A DNA stretch of 64,000 bases from Opisthorchis felineus (Eukaryota; Platyhelminthes; Trematoda; Opisthorchiida; Opisthorchiidae): assembly GCA_004794785.1 (NCBI GenBank), contig SJOL01005577.1, positions 186,001 to 250,000 on the forward strand, in the 5' to 3' direction. The notes under the pieces are model-generated. The model saw only the letters and a list, made by a program, of their open reading frames with translations. It was not told where the DNA came from and did not search any database. The position numbers and the translations under genes were made by a program. Position 1 is the first letter of the stretch, and each line of letters begins with the position of its first letter. Positions 39,401-51,400 of the stretch are shown piece after piece.

Positions 39401-42400
39401 TATGGAAAAGTTTTACTGGGTGAACAAAGAAGTTATTCCACTGAAAGACAATTTGGCGAAAATGGAAAGTAAACTGAACTCAGCCAATAAAGATCTGGCA
39501 CAAGCAGAAACTCTTCTGGCTGAAAAGGAGGCTCTGCTCAATACAGTTCGCGAGCAATACGAGGCTGCTATGCGTCGCAAACAAGAGTTGGCCGATGATG
39601 CAGACACATGTAGGCGTAGGATGACCACAGCCACCATGTTGATTGAGGGCCTTTCGGGTGAAAAGGTTCGTTGGAGTGAAGAAACGTTGGCCTTGAAGGA
39701 GCAGGTTAATCGTTTGATAGGCGACGCACTCATTGGAACGGCGTTTCTCTCGTACAGTGGACCGTTTAACCAAGACTTCCGAAATCGTCTAATGGGGAAC
39801 TGGTTCAAAGAACTAAATGGTCGTCAAATACCTCACACGGTCAACTTGGATCTAATCAATATGCTTACCGAAGGACCTGTAGTAAGTGAGGTTACTTTTA
39901 TGATGATGGCCTAAAATTTAATCATACAAGAATGGAAAGGTTACAGGTGAATGCCCAGTGTCAATTTTACCCAGGTACAATGAATGGCACGTTAAGGGGG
40001 TCGTTCGAATGGGCATCATGAATAGACTGAGTGCAATATAATATTTCCCTCTCCATCTTATGTTTTCGTTAACTCACAGTGATAAACTAATAACACGTGA
40101 GTCCATTTCAAGGTATTTTTGAACCTTTCGTAAACCACTCATCAACAGTAAAGGTCATGTTGCAGAAGTTCTTTAACTGAAGGATGACACGAACGCCTAT
40201 TGGATCTGTCGGGTCAGGCTGAGTCCGTTGAGCCTACACATGCACTAGTCAACTTAAGTCAGCATTGCTAATTATAAACTACCCCGTACATTTCATATTG
40301 TGATTATCATGAAGGTACCTGCGTTTGGAGTTGGGATGGCATTATGCTCTACACTGGAAGGTGTTTGGTCACACTGTTCATTCTGGTCAGTTTCTGACGA
40401 GGGATATCTAGATCGAATAATGTACACCGCTATCAGAGAAGAAGTCGTCGCACATGAAAAAGTCCCAGGACCGTATATCTACAAACTGGTTGTTGGCCAG
40501 ATGTCTGTTGATCTGTTCAGTGAGCTTGGCAATCAGCTTGCAATCAGCTGGCAGTTGCCTTTGCCAGAAATTGAGACGGTATCAGTGCGCGCACCATCAG
40601 TCACGCTCTGATTGGTGACCGAAATTCTGCAAGCCAATTGCCAAGGTCGGCAAACGGATCAACAACTACCTGATCAACAGCCGGTAAATTCACCCGATCT
40701 ACCAATATTTCAACACACATAGAGGGTAAACAGAGCATCAACAGAATAAATTCGATGTTTTCAACTTTTCACTGTCATCCCGAATTACTAACACGCCAAC
40801 AACTTGTAATTTGAAACACAATAGTTAGAAGCAAGACTATTTCGAGCCTTCGAGTCTCTTAAATGGGAGAACTGACAATATCGTATTAGACGATAGCACA
40901 ACTGTGGAAACCTCAACTCGTCCGTTTGTCTAATACAACCCGACTTAGGTGAAGCTGTGCCAGGCTGTGGAGGAGTTCGCAATTGGTTTACACGTCATGA
41001 CCTTTAGTCAGGGCTACCAGGGTGACTACTTTTTCGAATTGGTATCGGTGAAAGGTCGAGAAAAGTTCATTGTGGCTTAACTATTCCTCCAGTTCTATAT
41101 CCTATTCACGAGTCGGCAGGCCAATGAACACGAGTGGAGCGAAAACTGACCCATAGGCCTTAGTTTTGTAAGCAACACAATTGTTTGTCGTTCGATGTCT
41201 TTCGGCTGGTGGTTTCGTAAGAAATAACTTCGCTATTTTTGGTACGGTCACATTCTTAATCTTAGTTCAGTCTTGTTCGCCAAACGAACCGTTTTTTGCG
41301 TTCTATTGTAGGTGAGTGAATGGAATTTGGAGGGTTTGCCCAGTGACGATCTATCCGTGCAGAATGCCATTATTGTTACACAAGCTTCACGATACCCTCT
41401 ACTTATCGACCCTCAGTCACAGGGTAAGAACTGGATCAAACGTCACGAGATGGCCAACGATCTGATGGTAAGCAATCGTTATTTTTAACCACTCTGGAAC
41501 GCACGTACCTGCATCTTTACCTCTTTCCTTTCTCTCCGGTGAGATGAACGCATATCTGTTCATGCTTAGGGTACACTGGAAAACTTGCCAAATTTCTGTG
41601 ATCATCAGATTTCGAACGAGGGCTACTCAACTCGTGAAACTCCACCTATAATATGATCTGAGGCAAGAATTCTTGTCAGGCAACCTTGGGTTCAAGACTA
41701 TACGATTCCAACAGCAAACTTGCTCCTGGCTATACCACTCGACAAGTGCATGCCACGCATGTATGGTGCTCACTTATCTAATAGAGTAAAAATGGCACAT
41801 CAGCATGATTCAGTTGGCAGTCAGACGGACAAATCATTTGATTCTGTTAGGGGACCAGGAGTTTCATCTTCAAATTTTAAATGAACACAAGTCTCCGGAA
41901 CAGAGCGATAAGATTGATTGAACGGCGGGTTAATCATTTCTTGTATGTTTCATGGAGAACACATGGCGTCAAGAGCCAGATGTACGAACAAAAAGCTGTC
42001 GTATCCCAATACAAACAGTCACCGAATCCAGGAGTTCGAGTTGGGGAACAGCATTTCCTGTGTTCCTTTCTCTTGCGGCACGGGATGATACAGAAATTTA
42101 TCTAGCTTGAAACAGTCATGACAGATGGAGAAACCAGGAGCATATATCACATGGTGTCATTAACTAAAGATTCAGTACAGTCAACATGCTCTAGGTCTAC
42201 TGATGTTCTTATATAAGCGGGATTGCAGTGTTTGCTTTGTAATGGTTTGGACGAAATTTTTGTTGACGGGAATATTTGGATAGCGATTCTCGGTGTCAGA
42301 TATAGTCAAGTGAAGAAAACGGCCACGGCATTGACATTATGCACCTCACTTATTAGACAACCGGGCAAGAGATATAGTAATACACCATGATAACGCGTTG

Positions 42401-45400
42401 AACCACTGGGACTACTCAGCAGAATTGAAGCTGTTTTATTGCAATATTGAATTCTCTATCTGATCTAGTAGGTTGCATCCAATTGACAGAATTTGGTGTA
42501 GGATGACAATATTTAATTCAATAAATCTAACTTCTAGTGATGACAGGAATTTTTTTAGATCAACTTCCTGAAAAACCAGCCGGTCGGTATAAGGAACTTC
42601 ACACATGCGGCTCCCTATTGTCAGATCTTCCGTGAGTTAGGATAAAATATTCAACTACTCACGAGTAGCCAGAGTTCAAGGGATTCACTACACGGAGCTG
42701 TTGAGTTCATGTACGTTATGCAAATGAGTGGGGTCTGTGGTCGCGTGTCTCCGTTCATTCGAAATCTTCAGCCAGGTCCTCACTCATCATCATTCTCAGA
42801 AACCAGACTAAATTTATTTATAGAAGGTTCGATTTTATGCTCTCCCGGAGGCTTCATTGCGTTTAACACTGACCGTAAACAGTGCACAGTCAATCAGATG
42901 CTTTAAAAGGAAGAGGCGGATGGCAATTTCTTCTAGTTATTTGTTTTTCAGGGTTTAACATATTTGTCCATTGGTCGAGCGCCGGCTCCCTGTGTGCTGT
43001 ATTCGTTGGACTCATTTCCGTAAGATAGTTGAGGTTGGTCACCCAATGTTGGTTTATTTCCTTTCATAAACGAGGGATATCAGTTAGCGCTTCCATCGAT
43101 ACGTGAAACTGGCATTTAGTTGTTTAAGTTGGACCCAAGAGGAGTCCCCTCGGGAGCACGGCCTCTTTTCACAATATTCTTTGATAAGCTGCGCCCGGAA
43201 AATTTTTTACCTCTTGATGGTTGACTCTAGTCTTCAAGAAGAGGATACCTGTACCGTCCACATCTTCCATCGGACGACGCAATCAATCTTCGCTGTAAAA
43301 TTCTATTGCCAGCAACAGTACAACAAAAATGACCTCTGTCGCGTGCTGAGTTAAATACGGTAGCTGTGATCGCAAAACTCATAGGGAGCTACTTCTGTAT
43401 GGCCTGCGGATGTTCTCAAAATAGACAAAACATTGTTGGTTGCTTAAGTCGTTTTATTGGTTTTAATCTATTTTGGTTGATTTTATCGTCTTAAGATAAC
43501 CACTTTAGCAGTGACTGAGAGGCCATGAAAGATAGCCTAATTGATGTTATGAAACAGAGAAAGAGACTAGCATAAGTGGTGCACCGAGCAGTTCCTTTGC
43601 TTTGCTTGGAGACAACAAGCAGGTATTTTGATGGAGGTTCGATAATGTCTGTGCATTGCGCATTATTAACTGAGGAGTTTGGACAATTTCAACAAGGGTA
43701 AAATCCTACAGGAAAACTTCAGTCATACACTTCTATAGAATTTGATTAACTCTTTGAATAATGCTTTCCGCTGGCTGTCTTCCTCTCTGAAAAATCACGT
43801 TTCCTGGGTTTCATTAAGTGATTCGGTGATAGTTATTAGCTAAATGACCACGAACGAATGCCCATTCTTCTGATGCAATCTTGCTCGGAAAATCCGGCTC
43901 TTTCCATTAAAGGCAGGTCAATTTAACCTGGCACAGAAACCGAAGACTTACATGGTCTGTGCTGAATTGTACAGGTATGCGTGTAACTAGCTACTTAACC
44001 GGATCGCACTTTTCTAATTTTCTTATCGCTAGGTTACAACCATGAATCACAAATACTTCCGAACACATTTGGAAGATTCTCTCTCGCAGGGTAGACCACT
44101 TCTGATCGAAGATATTGGCGAGGAGATAGATCCTTCGTTGGACGACGTCCTGGAGAAAAACTTCCTAAAGTCGGGGACGGGATTAAAAGTTAAAGTGAGC
44201 GACAAAGAAATAGATCTTCAGAAAGGCTTCACGCTCTATTTTACCACCAAGTTACCAAATCCTGCCTATCCACCCGAGGTCGCAGCCCGAACCTCAATAA
44301 TCGATTTTACAGTCACATCTCAAGGACTTGAGGATCAGCTCCTGGCGCGGGTGATTCAAACAGAAAAAGAAGTGAGAATTCGTTGTCAAACTGTTGTCTG
44401 TGATAAAGACTCCCATATATCTATTTTAGGGTGATTGTCGACCTACATTTGCCTACTGTTTCAAGACAAGTGTCGTTCGCCTTTCCTAAGAAATGAAAAA
44501 CCATAAAGTCAATCGTTGCGGACAGGTGAATATTTTACTTCCGCTTTCGTTTTCTCCCAGGACTTGGAGGCGCAGAGAGTCACACTCATCGCGAACACGA
44601 CCGCTAACCGTCGACGCATTCTGGAACTAGAAAATAGCCTTTTATATCGTTTAGCTAACACGGAAGGTTCACTCGTTGACGATCAAGGACTGGTGGATGT
44701 ACTTCAAACCACAAAATCGACTGCCATCGAAGTTGCACACCAACTCACTCTGGCGCAAGACACCGAAGCTGAAATAACGGCTGCTCGTGAAGAGTTCCGA
44801 CCCGTTGCAGCAAGAGGATCATTGCTATATTTTTTCATTACGGAACTCACTGGTGTCAACCCAATGTACCATACGGGTCTAAACCGGTTTTTGCGCCTCT
44901 TTGATAAGTCCATGGCTTTGTCCGAAACATGTCCAGTCACTTCCAAGCGCGTTCAGAATATTATCAACTATATGACACGATCAGTATGGGCGTTCGCCGT
45001 GCGCGGCATGTTCAAAATGGATCGGACCATGACAACGCTACTGCTCGCATTGCGAATCGATTTACAGAGGAAAAATATACGCCAAGAAGAATTCATCACT
45101 TTCATCCAGGTACGGCATATGTTCTTATGGCTTCTGTTCCTGACTTCGGTATCCAGAGGCAGAAATGGTGAGGTCGGCAGGTTTCAGCAGTATAGAATAG
45201 TATTCTTTCTGCCATGTGTTTTATTGACGAGTAATATTGTGCGTTGCTTTGGGTATCGTTCGCGCTTCTTAAGGATGGATGAAAATACTCGCCAGGTGGT
45301 TCGCATACTCTACCATAGCCTCACAGTTACCGGACTAGGAACTTGGTGGAGTTAGATTTGTGCCTGATGTGGAATCACTCATCTAAAGCAGCCTAGCTGC

Positions 45401-48400
45401 GCGTTGCATACCCTGACTTCCTATGGCTAGTTGAAGCGGGTCTTTGCAGGATACCAGCGATATTTCTGAACGTGAATGAAACCACTGTATGATGCCCCTT
45501 CAGCCTCATATGACACACAAGCTGATCAGTACCTCAAAAACCATAAAATAAGCGACTAGGAATAACAGCGTTGAAGCACACCCACTAAAATGCCTAACCG
45601 CCGAGCTGCTAACGGCCAGTTTTTGTCTGAAAAATCACTGTGGTAAAAATGACCTGGCAACAGTACCGTTGATCGGATACACTTACTGAGGCGGAACCGA
45701 GATACACCACCAAGCCATAGGGAAGGCTGGCATGTAGCGCAGTCTATTCTACCCCATATACGCGAGTCCCCTGCTGACGGGCGGTGTCTTCTCAACGCAA
45801 GAACACGGTAGCCCCTTGTCTTAGCTCACGTAGCTCACGTCCGCACTAGCTTGGATTTAGAAGAAACAGAGGCTCGGCCTAACGTACTTCAAAGCCGATA
45901 GAACACCCTAGTAGTTCATATCCTACGTGGAACACCTTCCGAAACTTTTGAACACATTCAGTACAAGTCTCTCTATGGCATTGTTGAAACGACCTCAATC
46001 TCAACGAATGTGTTTTTGATACCCACTGAATGACTTCCATGCCGTCAAATCGCAGGTCTCCCTGAGTGCATTTAACCATCTAACTGTAGGAAAACATATA
46101 ACATCATTCTCTTGAGGATCATATAAGTGGCATGACTTCAACTGCAGATTTTATTTGAAAGGACATTCTCGCTTACCCCTGAGTAGCGGGGACTCTTGAT
46201 CATATATACACCTTCGTGGTAGTGTGCCTTAATGAGACAGCTTTTTCGGAATCTTGGCTCTCGTCACAGTGGAGCAGGAGTTATGCACTACCCGATCGTA
46301 AGAAGAAAGTGATAACCCAGTATTTCTCCGGGCTATACAACCATGAAGCTTTGGATTAGTTTGAAACGACAACGCAGAATGTCGCAAACAATCAAGCCTG
46401 TAAGCATAAGTCATACCTCATTAAAAACCTAACCATAATAAATTCACCATCTACACGTTAACGTCCGTGTCCTCGGCAAACGAATAGTGGTAATGCGCTT
46501 GATCAACCGGTATTCGGTAGTGTTCTGGTTTGAGTACGATCTATCAGTTCCTTTGAGCTACTTTGTCATTTACGGTGTTTTGTTACACTGTGATTTCTAT
46601 TCTACTTTCTACCACGCATTAAAGGGAGGCTCAGCTCTGGACTTGAAACTAGCACCACCAAAACCTGGCAAATGGGTCACTGACATGACGTGGCTAAACC
46701 TGGTCGCACTGTCAAAACTGAATGAGTTCGCCAATATTATTCAGCAAGTTCTTGGTTCTGAACGGGTCTGGCGTCAATGGTTTGATAAGGAAGCCCCAGA
46801 GGAGGAAGTTATTCCTTGTGGTTACGAGCATTCCCTCGATGTTTTCCGCCGTTTGTTGCTGATTAGGTCATGGTGTCCCGATCGGACGATGCAACAGGCA
46901 CGAAAATATATCACCCATAACTTGGGTGCGACATTTTGTGAAGATGTTGCATCTAACATGGAGCAGTGAGTGCCATTCACACATGTCAATTTCATGGCTG
47001 GAAAGAGTTAAACCGCATTTTTATCAAAAGTTCAAAAAAGTGTTCTTTCATGGTAATAAACAATGTGGTATAATTTACGTCTACGAAAAGTTCCATACCG
47101 CTGTTTCAGCCCGTTTCTTTCACTGAAACATCACTCGTCTAACCAAAACTCTGTACGTTCGTTTTAAGGATTGTGTTGGAGTCGGATCCACGTACTCCAC
47201 TGGTCGGCCTTCTAAGTATGGGCGCAGATCCTACTCCATTTATCGAACAAGCTGCACGCCGTGCCAAAGTGGAGATCAATGCCGTCTCTATGGGTCAGGG
47301 ACAAGAGATCCACGCCCGCCGTCTGGTCAAACAAGCGATGCACGAAGGACAATGGGTTCTATTGCAAAACTGTCACTTATGCTTAAGCTATGTAGAAGAA
47401 CTGTTTCTTCTGCTCTCTGGAGAACTTGGTGCCGGTGGTGCCGGTGGTAGCGGTGGTGGGGGCAGTGCAACGGCTGCCCAGGGAGGTGCTGGTGGTGCAT
47501 CCGGGGTGGTCGGAGCCGAAGGAGCAGAAGGTGGGCCTGGAGGTGTTGTGGGTGGTCCAGAGGGTGGAGCTGGAAGTGGTCAAATGCTCCCTGGAGGTTT
47601 CCATGAGCGCTTCCGTCTTTGGGTAACCACAGAAGAACACAAAAATTTCCCGATCACTTTCCTTCAAGTAGCCATAAAGTTTACCAACGAACCACCAGAG
47701 GGGATAAAAGCTAACTTGTCACGCACCTACACTGAAGTCACACAAGATTTCCTGGACACCTGTGTGACCGTGCACTGGAAGATAATGCTCTACGCTCTGG
47801 CATTTCTACACTGTACTGTCCAGGAAAGACGTAAATTCGGTCCTTTGGGTTGGAGCATTCCATATGAGTTCAACCAGTCAGATTTCAATGCTAGTGTACG
47901 GTTCATACAAAATCACTTGGATAGTTTGGAATTCAAAAAGGCACAAAAAGTCAGCGTAAGTCTGTACTTTTTTCTCATTTGTTTTAGTACAAAGCATATG
48001 GTAAGTTTTTGCCTATAATTCCTCATTTATTTTCCAAAGTAAGCAAAATTAAAGACCGCGATATTTTTGCGACGAAAGAGAGCCATGAAACCTAAGGGTA
48101 AACATTTGAAATAACTATCTTTCGGAAGTATACATCGTATGCTTTTATAGTGATGAAATTGGCTTCTTCAATAACTTAGTTACTCAACGATTTAGAGCGG
48201 CGCTCGAAATTCGCTGGCACTTAATAATAGGGCCAAGAATCTCTGAACATGCTCATCCCGATTTAATTTACTGTGGTTGACTCCCAACTGGAAATAAGAA
48301 AAGTCCGTCTTCCAAAGTAAGATCCATATTTGATTATTAGGAGTGACATTTGTTCCCATAAGTCCAGTTGCACTTGATAGCATTCCGTCTATAAAGTCAT

Positions 48401-51400
48401 GTGTTGTTTTCTGGCTACGAACACCTTGTGCTATGAAGCTAATATACAGTATTTTACCCAAAATGCAACCTAGTAAGAGGAACTGAAAAACCATGGATGA
48501 CCCTGATGACCGAATACCTTCCGGAGCAAACTCTCGGTGAAATGTTGACTGCCTGCTAACTTCTGTAGGAAATGATGGGAGATCTAGCTATTCTACTAAC
48601 CAGTAGTCTGTCCAGAAAGGAAGAATTACACAAGAAGTCGCTACTCGATAAGCTAATGCGAGTCCACCACAGCACTGATCGTCCACCTATGCCGATTGGT
48701 TGTGTTCAACTACCAGCCGGACGGTCGCGGGTTGGAGCCCTCAAGTGATTCGCAAGATGCGCGCTACTGATGGTTCGCATCAAGGTTGGAACAGCCATAC
48801 TTCTCAGCCTTTCAGCACACAAGGGCTGCATTTTCGAGAAAGTTGTTCTTTCCTGGACAACCTCGAAAGTTCAGACATACTATAAAGCTCATACACAGGT
48901 GTAGGACAGATCAATTTGATTTAAATAACGTTGATTTTATGGTCAGTTTGTCCCACCAAAGCTTCTTCTTGCTGCACATATGTCAGTCTTTATCCCATTG
49001 TTGCACAAGTTTCCTCACCGTTTTCTACGATGTGGTTTGCCCCTTCTTTGGAACACTTAAATCTCTGCTAGTTATAAAGTGAAAATATCATCAGTATTCG
49101 AGCGCTGTTGTTTTTACAACTTCATCCATTTCTTGTAAGCTGTTGTGATAGTTCCGGAGGACCGTTGCAACACGTACTGCAGTGCATGTTTGTTGCCATT
49201 GATATTACCACTTAAAGCCAGCTGAACACTGCCCATTAGTATGAGGACAACTGTAACACATCATGCATTCTATTCCTATAGTAACACCTCTGCATTTTGT
49301 TCCAATAGCACCACATAAAGTGTGCTTCTACTGTGCTATATTAACGAAATTTGTTGCTAACTTAGCCTCAGTTGATATTGGTTTGTGCTCTCATTGCATG
49401 AAATGGGACCGTCTCGTCACTCACAATACGCTGTCGTAAAGGATGACAATTCATGAAATACTAGACAGTAAACATGCGATTGCTTGAACACGTGTCGTTG
49501 CCGTCTGAAACCTTGTGTGGTGTTTGCCACAGTTGTGTTCTTCCTTTAGACGGAATGATAAGCCCCAGCTAAATCACCCACTGCATGGTACAGAAAGCAA
49601 CCCATCCAAACCTAGGCTTTATCAAACAGTAGTACACTAGATCCAGAAGCTGGTTCCAATTGCTGGACAATTTAGTAGCCTAAACCTGTTGAGGCTCGTT
49701 TTTGCCTGCTGTCGCTTCTTTGATTCTGGTTGTGACTATGGTTGTCTACAATTGTCGTTGTGTCTCAAGCGCGCCTCAGCAAGATCGTAAACATAAGTTC
49801 CAACCGTAGGGCTCACATGACGAAAATACAGTATAGATACACGAGACTTAACAACATCACTCCGTATCCACAAATGCTATGGGTAACAAACTAACAAGTG
49901 GTACAGCCCCGTTTTGCACTGAAGCTTTGTCATGTGGGTTCTGTTTTCACCATCTCATGGTGTAGCGCACGAGACGGTTGAGTATTCCATGTAGTTTCCG
50001 GTGTACGGCCTTCAAGCTAAAATACATGTTTGTCTGACTTTCATCCATACCAGACGTGTACTGGTTTCAGTGAACAATTCGCACCGTCGTCCGTTAACTT
50101 ATGAAGAAATTATGAATTGGATGACCATAACACGGGAACTGAAGAAGAATGGCTTCATTATCATATGTAGATCGTACGCATCAAAAGTCCTTGAGGCTGT
50201 AAATGACGGAGCCCACTGTCAACATGATGTGAACGGTCAGACTGGGGAGCTCGAATGTTTTGTTTGAGTAATTGCCTATTATATACTCACGTTGTTTGCC
50301 TGTTTCTAATTATTTGTTGTCTAGTAATTTGTTCACTCAATTATTCACTTGCTTGCCCACTTACTTATTTACTTACCCAGTTGCATACTTACCTACTTAC
50401 CTGCTTACTTGCCAACTTACTTTACTTTACTAACCTACCTACCTACGTACCTATTTTCTTATTTTTGCTTTATTTTTTTATTTTGTTTAATTAATTGCTT
50501 GTCCCTGTAAACAGACTGAGCGGAAGATGCGGGGATCTGTTTGTTGGTGAAATTGATTGTCGTGTACTCATTACAGATCGAGGAGGTGGTGATGCTAATT
50601 ATTTGCACAGCCATAGTACGATAAGCACCCTAGGTCGCAAAATCTTGACAGTTTGTTCAGACAGCCAAAGCACAGTGGTAGCTGGTCCCGGGTGGAGTTG
50701 ATAGTTTAGCTCACATGTGACAATATACTGATGATCGTGTCACCGCTAGATCCTGGCTAATTCATAGTTATTTCTTCATTCAGGGTATTGACTGGAAATG
50801 CGTGCGATACATGATTGCTGAAATTCAATACGGTGGAAGAGTCACTGATGATTTTGACCTGCGGTTGCTCATTACAATCACTCGGACCTATTTTCAAGAA
50901 CGAATGTTTGCACCGGAATTCGAACTAACCACCAATTATCCGATTCCACGATTTTCCGCTCCTAACGAATATCTGAATTACATTGCCAACGATCTACCGC
51001 AACGAGATTCTCCAGAAGCTCTGGGACTGCATTCAAATGCAGAAATAACCTACTCGGCCCAATGTACAAGTTATATTCTGTCAACTATTGTATCTATTCA
51101 ACCGAAAGAGACTGCTGCAGACTCTGGGGAAGAGGGTGGCGGTGGTGGTAAGCCAGCTGTGGTGGAAACACGTGAAGCCATTGTGCATCGACTATGCACC
51201 GAGATGTTGTCTAAACTACCGCCAACTTACGTTCCGTATCAGGTAGCCGAGCAAATCGAAGCACTAGGCGCATTGAAACCAATGACCATTTTCCTGAGAC
51301 AGGAAGTAGATCGTATTAACAAGGTGATTGCGCTGGTTGGGAGTACGCTGAAGGATCTACGACTGGCTATCGACGGTACAGTGGTTATGAATGATACTCT

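Larger units (their letters stand above)
47956..50783 (+). other. Dynein intron 23 (2,828 bp)
   Basis: Contains SINE family 1 copy 2 (48690-48850) and a tetranucleotide microsatellite (50326-50480) about 300 bp before the acceptor ATTCAG at 50778-50783. Other short frames are not recognisable. Confidence 0.8.

Noticed and set aside
38277..39808. Several minus-strand frames of 63-131 codons under exon 18
   Set aside because: Antisense shadows of the large conserved coding exon.
47428..47598. Glycine-rich segment as a missed intron
   Set aside because: It is in frame without stops, lacks a pyrimidine tract before any usable AG, and is uniformly made of GGN-type codons. Retention as coding sequence is the simpler reading, though RNA data would settle it.
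50326..50480. CRISPR-like array
   Set aside because: Four-base units without spacers; a degenerate microsatellite in a eukaryotic intron.
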